Shown here: positions 7,839 to 16,381 of the stretch, piece by piece
Numbering within the stretch: the first letter of the stretch is position 1
How the letters are laid out: each line of letters begins with the position of its first letter
Assembly: GCF_028682635.1 (NCBI RefSeq)
Contig: NZ_JANHLK010000025.1
Span: forward strand, 26,916-90,915
Direction of reading: 5' to 3'
Length of the DNA: 64,000 nt
From: Pseudomonas putida
GTDB taxonomy: Bacteria > Pseudomonadota > Gammaproteobacteria > Pseudomonadales > Pseudomonadaceae
Translations under genes and position numbers: made by a program
The notes under the pieces: generated by a model
Database searches by the model: none
The model's input: the letters and a program-made list of their open reading frames with translations, nothing else
What the model was told of the DNA's origin: nothing

Positions 7839-9019
7839 CAAAGATTCCTGCTCAACACCAACAGGGCGATATCATCCGGCATCTCCCCAAGCGTGGCCAA
7901 TCCAAAAACCTGCCGCAGGCCATCCAGGCTGCCGCCCGCCGCCTTGACCCGTTCGGGCAAGGCAGCCTCTTTTTCTTTGAGTGTGGGTTCCGGCAAAAGG
8001 TCCAGAATGCCATCAGACATCAGCGTCAGGCTGAACGTCGGCGGCAATTCCAGCACGTGATCCTCGTAGGTGGCTTCATTGAAGAGGCCTACCGGCAGAC
8101 CACGCCCTTCCAGGTAACGAACACTGTCGGGTGTGTACAACACAGGCAACGGCAAATGACCACCGATGCTATAGGTCAACAAACCTGTCTCCTCGTCGAT
8201 GACTCCACCGACCATTGTGACGTGTTTGCCCAGCTTACAACTGATCAGGCCCCGGTTGATATGCCCAAGCACTTCAGACGGCTTGAATTCCGGCAAGGTG
8301 CCGTTGCGCTTGGACTCGAACAACAGGCGCGTGGTCATGAATTTCAACAGCACGGTGACGAAGGCTGAAGAGGCGCCATGCCCGGAAACGTCCGCCAGGT
8401 AGAACGCTACCCGGCGCTCGTCGACCCGGAAATAGTCGACAAAATCACCCGACAGGTACAGCGACGGAATGATCTGGTGGGCAAACTTGAAATCGTCGAT
8501 GGTCCAGGGGCTGACCGGCAGCATGTTCATCTGCACCTGGCGACCGGCGTTCTGGTCTTCCTGGAGCAGGTTCAGGCTGGCGGCGAGCTCGCGGTTGGCC
8601 TTTTCCAGCTTCTCGCGGTAGCGCTGGTTTTCCACCAGCAGGCGTGCGCGATCCAGGGCCCGACGCACCGAGTGCTCGAGCACGGCCAGATCTTCGAGAG
8701 GCTTGATCAGGTAATCCGCTGCGCCCAGGCGCAGGGCCTCGACCGCGTCGTTCATGACGCCGGCACCCGACACCACGATCACCGGTGTTTGCGGTGACAG
8801 CTCGGTGACTTGACGGATGAGTTCGAGACCGCCCATCTGTGGCATGCGCAGATCGCAGATGACCAGGTCGGGCTTGTCTTGCTCGAATACCTGAAGACCC
8901 TGCTGGCCATTGCTGGCCTGCAAGACGCTGAAACCACTGTCTTCCAAATAGGCCGCGAGGCTCGCGCGCACTACTTCGTCATCATCGATTATCAGCAGCG
9001 TGGCACTGGTTTTTGGCAT
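7838..9019 (-). CDS. rssB: Response regulator with PP2C/SpoIIE-type phosphatase domain (RssB)
   Basis: A 393-residue protein. The receiver domain (about residues 1-125) has DDDE, the phospho-acceptor Asp in LVICDLRMP, the T/S in VIVVSGAG and the Lys in LIKPLED. A coiled linker follows at about 128-165. The C-terminal PP2C-like domain contains GDFVDYF, YLADVSGHGASSAFV, LMSDGILDL and MPDDIALLVL. RssB is the ClpXP adaptor that delivers the sigma factor RpoS for degradation. The metal-binding acidic residues of the phosphatase fold look intact here, whereas the Escherichia coli protein is degenerate. The stop codon overlaps the start of the STAS partner gene. Confidence 0.88.
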   Translation of the reverse strand: MPKTSATLLIIDDDEVVRASLAAYLEDSGFSVLQASNGQQGLQVFEQDKPDLVICDLRMPQMGGLELIRQVTELSPQTPVIVVSGAGVMNDAVEALRLGAADYLIKPLEDLAVLEHSVRRALDRARLLVENQRYREKLEKANRELAASLNLLQEDQNAGRQVQMNMLPVSPWTIDDFKFAHQIIPSLYLSGDFVDYFRVDERRVAFYLADVSGHGASSAFVTVLLKFMTTRLLFESKRNGTLPEFKPSEVLGHINRGLISCKLGKHVTMVGGVIDEETGLLTYSIGGHLPLPVLYTPDSVRYLEGRGLPVGLFNEATYEDHVLELPPTFSLTLMSDGILDLLPEPTLKEKEAALPERVKAAGGSLDGLRQVFGLATLGEMPDDIALLVLSRNL

Positions 9020-9299
9020 GTGGGCAAACGGCGCCAGAATTAGGTTGGCGTAGCGGCTCGGATTTTCGCCCGGCTCAGACTACTGGATTCGCTTTCTAGC
9101 CTCTCTGCTGCACTGTTTTCGAGCGTTTACCCGACTCACAGGTCCACCAGAGGTGCCCTTCTAAGGCGCAGACGGTACTCCCATCCGCGAGGCGTTTCAA
9201 GCTCACGCCGATGGTCTCTTGGCGACGAGACTTTTCAAATCACCGGGAGTTATAAGAACCTGCAAAACCGAAACCCAATGAAAGGTCGCTCAGGGCAAT
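9020..9299. other. Intergenic region upstream of rssB
   Basis: About 280 bases with no gene I can support. On the minus strand there is one open frame of about 47 codons ending near 9105 without a convincing start or ribosome site. It probably holds the rssB promoter and leader. From memory, P. aeruginosa has a small PilZ gene at this place; I do not see it here. Confidence 0.5.
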
Positions 9300-9335
9300 A
9301 AAAACGAACAAGGCGGCTCGTTGGCCGCCTTGTTT
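9300..9335 (-). terminator. Rho-independent terminator of mlaA
   Basis: The palindrome aacaaggcggc / gccgccttgtt has a 6-base loop. Read on the minus strand it is followed by a T-rich tract, 15 bases after the mlaA stop. Confidence 0.88.
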
Positions 9336-9349
9336 CTTACCGGTCGAGA

Positions 9350-10039
9350 TCAGAAATCGTCTTCGACCTGGCCGTCTTTCACCTTGAATTCACGGTTTTG
9401 CAGATAAGCGTTGCGGATGAAGGTGTACTTGTCGCCGGTGATCAGCTTCTCGGAGGACAGCAGGCTCGCACGGGTATCGACGATGTTCAGGCCGAAGATC
9501 GAGTTACGCACCGGTACATCGTGGATGTAGCGGTACGGGCCGGTGTAGCCGTCGACGTACTTCGAGGGCGCATCACGCAGCGTACTTGGGCCGAGCAGGG
9601 GCAACATCACGTAGGGACCACTGCCAACGCCCCAGTAACCCAGGGTCTGGCCGAAGTCTTCGTCATTGCGGTGCAGGCCCATGTGGGTACCCACGTCGAA
9701 GAAGCCCAGCAGGCCGAAGGTGGTGTTGAAGAGCAGGCGCGCCGTGTCGATACCCGCCGCGTGAGGTTTGACCTGGAGGATATTGTTGGCGAGGTTGGTC
9801 ACATCGCCGACGTTGCGGAACATGTTGTGGATGCCATCTTCGAGAAACTCTGGCGTCACGAACTGATAGCCCTGGGCCAAAGGTTTCAAGGCATAGGTAT
9901 CGACGAAGTCGTTGAACTCGAAGATCGGACGGTTGACGCCTTCCCAAGGATCATCTTCCGAGGCTGCCTGGGCAGCAAACGGAACCAGCAGCGCACTGGC
10001 GCACACACAAAGCCGAGCGAGAGGATTGCTCCAGCGCAT
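9350..10039 (-). CDS. mlaA: MlaA/VacJ-family outer-membrane lipid-asymmetry protein
   Basis: A 229-residue MlaA family protein. It removes mislocalised phospholipids from the outer leaflet and passes them to MlaC. Family motifs are DPWEGVNRPIFEFND, FVTPEFLEDGIHNMFRNVGD, NTTFGLLGFFDV, DFGQTLGYWGVGSGPYVMLP and the late GPSTLRDAP. The start MRWSNPLARL at 10039 gives a normal signal peptide ending near FAAQA; the longer frame is leader. Unlike E. coli MlaA there is no lipobox cysteine after the hydrophobic core, so the protein should be cut by signal peptidase I. Its own terminator follows. Confidence 0.93.
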   Translation of the reverse strand: MRWSNPLARLCVCASALLVPFAAQAASEDDPWEGVNRPIFEFNDFVDTYALKPLAQGYQFVTPEFLEDGIHNMFRNVGDVTNLANNILQVKPHAAGIDTARLLFNTTFGLLGFFDVGTHMGLHRNDEDFGQTLGYWGVGSGPYVMLPLLGPSTLRDAPSKYVDGYTGPYRYIHDVPVRNSIFGLNIVDTRASLLSSEKLITGDKYTFIRNAYLQNREFKVKDGQVEDDF

Positions 10040-10225
10040 AGAAAAACTCCTTGGACTGTAACGTCGCGGGGCGCTTGGCCCGGCGCAAAGATCGATAGTA
10101 TAAGACGTAACTGCCACTTTAGGCAGTATTGGACCCGCCCCCCTCACAGGGCGAGCAATTCACAACAGTGTCACTCAACTGTCACCGTCGCCCTTTAGCC
10201 TCGAGGCTATTTCAGGGACGTAGAC

Positions 10226-10855
10226 ATGCCACACGCCGAAATCACCCCGCAAACCGCGCCGAACCTGACTGCCGTGCTGTTCGGCCTGAGTGGTTGCCTG
10301 GTGGATTTCGGCGCCTGCATGCGCCTTCAGGCCAGCCATGGTGCCGATCACGCCGAGGTCACCCCCGGCGCCCTGGACAGCCTGCACAGCTTGCAGCGCC
10401 AGCAGATCCCCTGCGCCTGGCTCGATGAACTACCTCCCTCGACCAGCCATGCTTTGGCTATCGGCCTGCCGCAATGGATCAAGCCTTCGCAGCCTCTGCA
10501 ACAGCTTGCAACAATCAAACCCTGGCCGGCACCGGATGCGTGCTGGCAAGCCTTGATGGCCCTGGACATCGAACGCCTGGAAGGCTGCGTGCTGGTCAGT
10601 GGCGAACCGCGACTGCTGCAATCGGGTCTCAATGCCGGGTTGTGGACCATCGGCCTGGCCTCCTGCGGCTCGCTCTGCGGGCTGTCGCCGGCGCAATGGC
10701 AGGCATTGTCCGCACAGGAACGCGACATCAAGCGCAGCAAGGCCACGGTGCAGCTGTTCGGCCTGGGCGTGCATTCGGTGATCGATCACCTCGGTGAACT
10801 CGACACTTGCCTGGCAGACATCAGTTTGCGTCGGCTCAAGGGCGAAAAGCCCTGA
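10226..10855 (+). CDS. HAD-like protein related to phosphonatase, nucleophile lost
   Basis: A 209-residue soluble protein. The N-terminal segment TAVLFGLSGCLVDFGACMRL aligns with the phosphonoacetaldehyde hydrolase motif xxFDWAGTLVDFGS, so a HAD-like fold is likely. However, the nucleophilic Asp of motif I is replaced by Gly and the Thr by Cys. Later features fit the HAD cap and core (LEGCVLVSGEPRLLQSGLNAG resembles the motif II/III strand region) and the C-terminal GVHSVIDHLGELDTCLADI resembles the phosphonatase end. It is probably a catalytically dead family member conserved next to mlaA. Its function is unknown. Confidence 0.65.
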   Translation: MPHAEITPQTAPNLTAVLFGLSGCLVDFGACMRLQASHGADHAEVTPGALDSLHSLQRQQIPCAWLDELPPSTSHALAIGLPQWIKPSQPLQQLATIKPWPAPDACWQALMALDIERLEGCVLVSGEPRLLQSGLNAGLWTIGLASCGSLCGLSPAQWQALSAQERDIKRSKATVQLFGLGVHSVIDHLGELDTCLADISLRRLKGEKP

Positions 10856-10964
10856 TACAGATCATGCAGGTTAGGCGCGAGTGGATTAATCTAAAGATAA
10901 GCCATAGACCTTTGGCGCGCCGTCGCGGTCTATGCCAGTGCCTATCGATAAAAGGAAGAACGCC

Positions 10965-11228
10965 ATGTCTGCCCGCGAACTGCAAGAACAGCTCAATGCC
11001 CTGCGCGAGCAATTGGACCAGAATCCTCCGCTGACCGAAGTCGAGCGCGAAGACCTGCACAAGCTGATGCAACAGATTGAATTTGAGCTGGAGCTCGAAA
11101 CCAAGACCCAGGACGTCAACCTCGCCGATAACGTCAACATGGCCGTCGAACGCTTCGAACTCGAACACCCGACCCTCTCCGACGCCCTGCGCCGGATTGG
11201 CACAGCCCTGCACAGCATGGGCATCTGA
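10965..11228 (+). CDS. Small DUF4404-family protein
   Basis: An 87-residue acidic, highly helical protein (MSARELQEQLNALREQLDQN..., then LADNVNMAVERFELEHPTLS). The ATG at 10965 has AAAGGAAG upstream; the open frame extends 11 codons further but without a ribosome site. The composition suggests a short coiled coil. It matches my memory of the DUF4404 family, which is widespread in pseudomonads and of unknown role. It lies 109 bp downstream of the HAD-like gene on the same strand and may be co-transcribed. Confidence 0.75.
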   Translation: MSARELQEQLNALREQLDQNPPLTEVEREDLHKLMQQIEFELELETKTQDVNLADNVNMAVERFELEHPTLSDALRRIGTALHSMGI

Positions 11229-11241
11229 TCCTGCAGATACA

Positions 11242-11341
11242 TGTGGGAGCGAGCTTGCTCGCGAAAAACCAGAGATCACCGCGGGGAGTCAGGCTTCCCG
11301 CGTTATCGTTGACCTCCATCGCGAGCAAGCTTGCTCCTACA
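11242..11341. repeat. REP pair (inverted)
   Basis: A tgtgggagcgagcttgctcg arm and a cgagcaagcttgctcctaca arm flank about 60 bases. It lies between the DUF4404 gene and queF, which converge. The right arm ends 7 bases before the queF stop. Confidence 0.9.
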
Positions 11342-11347
11342 AATCAT

Positions 11348-12178
11348 TTACTGGCGGACCAGGCGATGGTTCGGCAGTTGCACCTCTTCAGTACTGCGAT
11401 ACGGATTGATATCCAACCCACCCCGCCGCACATACCGCGCAAACACCGTCAATTTCTCAGGCTTCAGTAACCGCTGCAGATCAAGGAAAATCCGCTCCAC
11501 GCACTGCTCATGGAAGTCCGAGTGCTGGCGGAAGCTGACGATGTACGCAAGCAGGCTCGCGTGATGCAGCGCCGCGCCACGGTACTCCACCGCCACGCTG
11601 CCCCAGTCCGGCTGGCTGGTCACCGGGCAATTGGACTTGAGCAAATGGCTGTGCACGCTCTCTTCGACAACGCGCGAATGATCACAACGCAGCAGGTCCG
11701 GGCGCGGGTGCTCGTAGGTGCTGACGCTGATATCCAGATCGTCGATGCACTCCCCTGGCAATGCCACCACACCTTCGGCCTCGACTTCTTTCAGGCTGCG
11801 GATGCGCACGCCCACGGTCTTGCCGGCGGCGGCCGACAGGTCCTTGGCCAGGGTCGATTCGAGGCTGGCGGTGTCGGCAAACGGCGTCTGGTTCAAGGAG
11901 TTGAGGTAGAGCTTGAACGACTTGGATTCGATGATGTTCGGCGAATCCGCTGGAATGCTGAATTCGCCGATCGCCACCACCGGTTTGCCCGATGGCAACA
12001 ACCACGACAGTTCGAAGCAGTTCCAGAAATCCAGGCCTTTGTACGGCAGTGTTTCAGCCGTCAGGCCCAGCTCCGCCCATTTCGCGGTGCGCGGGATCGG
12101 AAACAACAGGGACGGCGTGTAAGTGGCAATGTATTCGCTGGATTTGCCCAGCGGCGAGTGTTCGGCTGCGGGATGCAT
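11348..12178 (-). CDS. queF: NADPH-dependent 7-cyano-7-deazaguanine reductase
   Basis: A 276-residue QueF of the long, unimodular (E. coli) type. It reduces preQ0 to preQ1 in queuosine tRNA modification. The NADPH-binding region contains WNCFELSWLLPSGKPVVAIG and SPNIIESKSFKLYLNSLNQT (the family E(S/L)K(S/A)hK(L/Y)(Y/F/W) motif). The C-terminal half holds the catalytic cysteine in NCPVTSQPDWGSVAVEYRG near residue 190. The length is right for the family and the ATG at 12178 gives the expected N-terminus. It is convergent with the upstream DUF4404 gene. Confidence 0.96.
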   Translation of the reverse strand: MHPAAEHSPLGKSSEYIATYTPSLLFPIPRTAKWAELGLTAETLPYKGLDFWNCFELSWLLPSGKPVVAIGEFSIPADSPNIIESKSFKLYLNSLNQTPFADTASLESTLAKDLSAAAGKTVGVRIRSLKEVEAEGVVALPGECIDDLDISVSTYEHPRPDLLRCDHSRVVEESVHSHLLKSNCPVTSQPDWGSVAVEYRGAALHHASLLAYIVSFRQHSDFHEQCVERIFLDLQRLLKPEKLTVFARYVRRGGLDINPYRSTEEVQLPNHRLVRQ

Positions 12179-12239
12179 GGCGGAAACCTGACGGAAGAAT
12201 CAGAGGATTCTACCAGCCTTTGCCGCAGCCTTTGAGTGC

Positions 12240-12761
12240 TTACTGACTGACAGTCAATTTGCCTACCATGCCGGCCTGGTAATGACCGGGGATGTTGCAG
12301 GCAAATTCGAGGCTGGTGGCCTTGGTGAACGTCCAGGTCAGCTCGGCGGTCTTGCCAGGCTCCACCAGCACGCTGTTGGGGTCGTCGTGCTGCATGCCAT
12401 GGCCCATTCCGGCCATGGCGCTGTGGTCCATTGCCTTCACGCCGGTAGGCGTGAGCATGCCGTGTTGCTGCATCTGCAGCATTTCCTGCTGATGCCTGGC
12501 ATGCATCGCGGCATCGCCGAGGTTGAATTCGTGCAGCAACTGGCCTTTATTCACCAGCACGAAGCGCACCGTTTCCCCGGCCTTGATCTCGATCGCCTTG
12601 GGGGTGAACGTCATGTCACCCATGACCACCTCGACGCTGCGGCTCGCCTTGGCGGTCGGTGCCGACTGACCAAAATCCCAGGTTTGCGCCGGCGATGCCC
12701 ACACCGGCGAACTCAGCGCCAACAGACAGCTGGCCAACAACACGGATTTGCGCAAAAACAT
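12240..12761 (-). CDS. Periplasmic cupredoxin-family copper protein
   Basis: A 173-residue exported protein. The signal peptide MFLRKSVLLASCLLALSSPVWA is followed by a cupredoxin fold with type-1 copper ligands: His in GQLLHEFNLG, then Cys, His and Met in FACNIPGHYQAGM near the C-terminus. Between them lies a His/Met-rich insert of about 50 residues (MHARHQQEMLQMQQHGM, MDHSAMAGMGHGMQHD) typical of copper-resistance proteins. It is divergent from copRS with a CopR box between them, so it is very probably copper-induced and acts in periplasmic copper binding or transfer. Confidence 0.88.
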   Translation of the reverse strand: MFLRKSVLLASCLLALSSPVWASPAQTWDFGQSAPTAKASRSVEVVMGDMTFTPKAIEIKAGETVRFVLVNKGQLLHEFNLGDAAMHARHQQEMLQMQQHGMLTPTGVKAMDHSAMAGMGHGMQHDDPNSVLVEPGKTAELTWTFTKATSLEFACNIPGHYQAGMVGKLTVSQ

Positions 12762-12839
12762 CGAAGTACTCCAACAAGATCAAGGTTCAGCCTGTGGAAA
12801 ACTCTAAACTGCCATCGCTGCCCGTTACCTGACAGCCAG

Positions 12840-12855
12840 ATTACAACTTTGTCAG
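12840..12855 (-). promoter_or_regulatory. CopR box between the cupredoxin gene and copR
   Basis: On the minus strand the sequence reads CTGACAAAGTTGTAAT, an exact fit to CTGACA-N5-GTAAT as I recall it for Pseudomonas CopR. A second CTGACA faces it at 12829-12834, forming an inverted repeat across 12829-12855. It is placed to control both divergent units. Confidence 0.75.
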
Positions 12856-12917
12856 CTTGGCCTGCAGCGTCGTCGCCCAAGGTATAACGCTGTCGTGCCA
12901 TTTAGCCCGAGTCGCCC

Positions 12918-13598
12918 ATGAAACTGCTGATCGTCGAAGACCAACCGAAAACCGGCCATTACCTGCGCCAGGGCCTCAACGAGGCCGGGTTCACCACGGA
13001 ACTGGTGGCCGACGGCAGCACCGGTCAGCAACTGGCGCTGAGCGGTGACTATGCCCTGCTGATTCTCGATGTGATGCTGCCCGGTCGCGATGGCTGGCAG
13101 ATCCTGCAAGCGGTGCGCAGCGCCGGCCTCGACACGCCGGTGCTGTTCCTCACCGCCCGGGACGCCGTGGAAGACCGGGTACACGGCCTGGAGCTGGGCG
13201 CCGACGATTACCTGGTCAAGCCGTTCGCCTTCTCCGAGTTGCTCGCGCGGGTCCGCAGCCTGTTGCGCCGTGGCAGCACCCCACCCCAGGAAACCTGCCT
13301 GCAACTGGCCGACCTGCGCCTGGACCTGATCCGTCGCCGCGTCGAGCGCAGCGGCCAGCGCATCGACCTGACCGCCAAGGAGTTCGCCCTGCTGGAAATG
13401 CTCCTGCGCCGCCAGGGCGAAGTCCTGCCCAAATCGCTGATCGCCTCCCAGGTCTGGGACATGAATTTCGACAGCGACACCAACGTCATCGAAGTCGCGA
13501 TCCGCCGCTTGCGCCTGAAGATCGACGACGAGTTCCCGAACAAACTGATCCACACCGTGCGCGGCATGGGCTACGTGCTTGAAGAGCGCCAGCCCTGA
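12918..13598 (+). CDS. copR: Copper-responsive response regulator CopR
   Basis: A 226-residue OmpR/PhoB-class regulator. The receiver domain has VEDQ, the acceptor Asp in LLILDVMLPGRDGW, the Thr in FLTARD and the Lys in YLVKPFAFSELLAR. The C-terminal winged helix has LTAKEFALLEMLLRRQGEVL and IRRLRLKIDDEFPNKLIHTVRGMGYVL. The heavy-metal regulator subgroup (CopR/CusR/IrlR) is indicated by the sequence and by the partner kinase and neighbouring cupredoxin. The stop codon overlaps the copS start (TGATG). It activates copper-resistance genes when phosphorylated by CopS. Confidence 0.93.
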   Translation: MKLLIVEDQPKTGHYLRQGLNEAGFTTELVADGSTGQQLALSGDYALLILDVMLPGRDGWQILQAVRSAGLDTPVLFLTARDAVEDRVHGLELGADDYLVKPFAFSELLARVRSLLRRGSTPPQETCLQLADLRLDLIRRRVERSGQRIDLTAKEFALLEMLLRRQGEVLPKSLIASQVWDMNFDSDTNVIEVAIRRLRLKIDDEFPNKLIHTVRGMGYVLEERQP

Positions 13599-14947
13599 TG
13601 CGCCGGCTGTCCTTGAGCGCGCGCCTGGCACTATTGTTCGCCGCGTGCACCGCCGTGGTCTCGCTGTTCGCCGGGTTTCTGTTCAGCCGCGCCAGTGAGG
13701 CGCACTTCATCGAGCTCGACCAACAGTTGCTGGACGCCAAGCTTGTTGGATTACGAAGGGCATTGCCGGATATCCAATCAAGCGAAGGTCAAGCCCGGCT
13801 GGCCGACGAATTGAGTCGCCAGGCCGACCTGTCACTGCGCATCAGTGGCAGCGATGGCCGCCGCTGGCATGACAGCTCCCCGCGCCTGCCGCCGACCTTG
13901 CCGCGCCAGCCCGGCTTGTCCACGGTGAGCCACGACGGCACCGACTATCGCGTGCTGAACGCGCCGCTGTACCTCGACCAGGTCGATTCGCCGCAACTGA
14001 CCCTGCTGCTGGACATCACCCATCACCAGCATTTTCTGCAACGCATGCAACACCTGATCTGGCTGACTGTCGGCCTGTCCGCCCTGGCCACTGCCCTGCT
14101 GGGTGCCTGGGCCGCGCGCAGCGGGTTGCGACCGTTGCGCCGCATGAGCGCGGTCGCCCGTGGGGTCTCGGCGCACTCGCTGAACGCACGCCTGCCGGAA
14201 GACAACATGCCGCCGGAGCTGGCGCAATTGGCCCTCCACTTCAACGCCATGCTAGGGCGACTTGACGACGCCTTCCAACGGCTCTCGGCCTTCTCCGCCG
14301 ACATTGCCCATGAGCTGCGCACACCGCTGTCGAACCTGCTGACCCACACCCAGGTCACCCTCACCCGTGAGCGCCCCCTCGAGGATTATCGCGAAGCGCT
14401 GCACAGCAACCTCGAGGAACTGCAGTGGATGGCGCAACTGGTCAACGACATGCTGTACCTGGCCAAGGCCGACCACGGTTTGTTGATGCCCAAGCGCGAA
14501 CCGCTGGAACTGGCTGAGGAAGTGGATGTGTTGCTGGAGTTTTTTGCGCCCCTGGCCGAGGACACTCAACTCACCTTGAGCCGCGACGGAAATGCATGCA
14601 TCGAGGGTGACCGCAGTATGTTGCGCCGGGCGCTGTCCAACTTGCTGGACAATGCATTGCGGTTTACCCCGGTTGGGGGCGAGGTTCGGGTGCGGATTGT
14701 CGATCAGGCCAATGGATTGAAGCTGACAGTGGAAAATAGCGGTGAGGGGATTTCAGCGGATTTGCTGCCGCGCCTGTTTGATCGTTTCTACCGGGCTGAT
14801 CCGGCGCGACATGAAGGCAGCAGTGAGCATGCGGGGTTGGGGTTGGCGATTACCCAGTCGATCATCCGTGCCCATGGTGGGCAGATTCGTTGTGAATCGG
14901 CTGATGGGTGGACCAGGTTTGTGATTGAGTTGCCCAAGGGAGATTGA
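13598..14947 (+). CDS. copS: Copper sensor histidine kinase CopS
   Basis: A 449-residue membrane kinase of the heavy-metal sensor subgroup. TM1 spans about residues 8-28, a periplasmic sensor of roughly 120 residues is followed by TM2 near 150-170 (WLTVGLSALATALLGAWAA), then HAMP (RSGLRPLRRMSAVARGVSAHSL). The phospho-accepting His is in FSADIAHELRTPLSNLL, followed by the N box LSNLLDNALRFTP and Gly-rich ATP-lid segments with GLGLAITQSIIRAHGG. It senses periplasmic copper and phosphorylates CopR. It is translationally coupled to copR. Base composition drops somewhat over the last 250 bases, with no frame damage. Confidence 0.93.
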   Translation: MRRLSLSARLALLFAACTAVVSLFAGFLFSRASEAHFIELDQQLLDAKLVGLRRALPDIQSSEGQARLADELSRQADLSLRISGSDGRRWHDSSPRLPPTLPRQPGLSTVSHDGTDYRVLNAPLYLDQVDSPQLTLLLDITHHQHFLQRMQHLIWLTVGLSALATALLGAWAARSGLRPLRRMSAVARGVSAHSLNARLPEDNMPPELAQLALHFNAMLGRLDDAFQRLSAFSADIAHELRTPLSNLLTHTQVTLTRERPLEDYREALHSNLEELQWMAQLVNDMLYLAKADHGLLMPKREPLELAEEVDVLLEFFAPLAEDTQLTLSRDGNACIEGDRSMLRRALSNLLDNALRFTPVGGEVRVRIVDQANGLKLTVENSGEGISADLLPRLFDRFYRADPARHEGSSEHAGLGLAITQSIIRAHGGQIRCESADGWTRFVIELPKGD

Positions 14948-14960
14948 GGCTAGCCGGGCC

Positions 14961-15060
14961 GGCCTCATCGCCGGCAGGCCAGCTCCCACAGTATTTTGTG
15001 ACGTTCACATAATTTGTGTACGACGCGATCCCTGTGGGAGCTGGCCTGCCGGCGATAGCG
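14961..15060. repeat. REP pair (inverted)
   Basis: A gccggcaggccagctcccaca arm and a tgtgggagctggcctgccgg arm enclose about 45 bases. It sits between convergent copS and lolE. Confidence 0.9.
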
Positions 15061-15070
15061 GTATCAGCGC

Positions 15071-16315
15071 TTACGAATAACGCAACGCGTGAGCCGGCTC
15101 GATCTTCGCCGCACGCCACGCCGGATAAACCGTGGCCAAAAAGCTCATGACAAACCCCGCCGTGCAGATCAGCGCAACGTCCGCACCCTGCAATTCCGAC
15201 GGCAAATTGCTGACGAAATACACATCGGAACTGAAGATGTGCTGCCCGCTGACCCGCTCTACCCAGCCGACCATGGCACTGACATTCAACGCCGCAATCA
15301 CGCCCAGCATGCCGCCGATCAGGGTGCCTACAATCCCGATCACGGTGCCCTGGACGATGAAGATCGCCATGATCTGCCGTGGCGTGGCGCCGATGGTGCG
15401 CAGGATCGCGATGTCCGCGCCCTTGTCGTTCACCACCATGATCAAGGTGGCGATGATATTGAATGCCGCCACCGCGACAATCATCAGCAACAACAGGCCA
15501 ATCATGGTTTTTTCCATCTTCATGGCGCTGAACAGGCTGCCCTGGGTGTGGGTCCAGTCGTCAGCCTTGTAGGCGGCGCCCAGCCCCGTGGCGATGTCGC
15601 TCGACACTTGCGGCGCGGCGTACAGGTCCTTCACCGCCAGGCGCACGCTCTGCACCTGGTTCGGCGCCCAATGCTGCATCTGCGCGGCATCGGCCATGTG
15701 GATCAGTGCCATCGAACCGTCCAGTTCGGCACCGACCTTGAACACCCCGACCACGTTCAGCCGTTGCATGCGCGGGGTGATGCCGCCCGGCGCATTGCTG
15801 ACTTCCGGCACGATCAGGGTGATCTTGTCGCCGACATTCAGGCGAAAACGCCGCGCCGTGATCTCGCCGATCACCACGCCAAACTCGCCCGGCTTCAACG
15901 CATCCAACCGCCCCTGGACGATATGCTGGGCGACGATCGACACCTTGCCTTCCAGCGCCGGATCGATGCCGCTGACCTGGATCGGCTGCATCGTGCCCTT
16001 GTAGGACAGCATGCCTTCCATCTCGGTGAACGGCACGGCGGCCGTGACTTGCGGGTTTTTCATCGCGGCCGCCGCAACGGGCTGCCAGTCATCGATGGGA
16101 TTGACCCCGACGATGGTCGCGTGCGGGACCATGCCAAGGATGCGTGAGCTCATTTCGCGCTGGAAGCCGTTCATCACCGACAGCACCACGATCATGGCCA
16201 GCACGCCCAGGGCGAGGCCGATCATCGAGGTCATCGAGATGAAGGAAACGAAGCGATTGCGGCGCTTGGCGCGGGTATAGCGCGTGCCGATAAAGATCGA
16301 TAACGGTCTGAACAT
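15071..16315 (-). CDS. lolE: Lipoprotein-releasing ABC permease LolE/LolC family
   Basis: A 414-residue inner-membrane permease of the LolCDE complex, which extracts outer-membrane lipoproteins and hands them to LolA. The layout is one N-terminal TM (SFISMTSMIGLALGVLAMIVVLSVMNGF), a large periplasmic MacB-like domain, then three C-terminal TMs with ILRTIGATPRQIMAIFIVQG. The start MFRPLSIFIGTRYT at 16315 parallels the paralogue MFRPLFVFIGTRYT. A GTG four codons earlier is possible. It is the third gene of lolC-lolD-lolE. Which permease is called C or E rests on gene order. Confidence 0.9.
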   Translation of the reverse strand: MFRPLSIFIGTRYTRAKRRNRFVSFISMTSMIGLALGVLAMIVVLSVMNGFQREMSSRILGMVPHATIVGVNPIDDWQPVAAAAMKNPQVTAAVPFTEMEGMLSYKGTMQPIQVSGIDPALEGKVSIVAQHIVQGRLDALKPGEFGVVIGEITARRFRLNVGDKITLIVPEVSNAPGGITPRMQRLNVVGVFKVGAELDGSMALIHMADAAQMQHWAPNQVQSVRLAVKDLYAAPQVSSDIATGLGAAYKADDWTHTQGSLFSAMKMEKTMIGLLLLMIVAVAAFNIIATLIMVVNDKGADIAILRTIGATPRQIMAIFIVQGTVIGIVGTLIGGMLGVIAALNVSAMVGWVERVSGQHIFSSDVYFVSNLPSELQGADVALICTAGFVMSFLATVYPAWRAAKIEPAHALRYS

Positions 16316-16381
16316 TCGCTGGGGCACCGTATAAAAATAGAAAACCCGACTGGCTTTTCAGTGCCGTCGGGTTGCAACCGG

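Noticed and set aside
9020..9060. A sigma-54-like TGGC...TGC upstream of rssB
   Set aside because: The GG-GC spacing is two bases short of the -24/-12 consensus and it is too close to the start codon.
9040..9190. A stop-free frame of about 47 codons on the minus strand before rssB
   Set aside because: No start with a ribosome site, no recognisable family, and only a GTG mid-frame.
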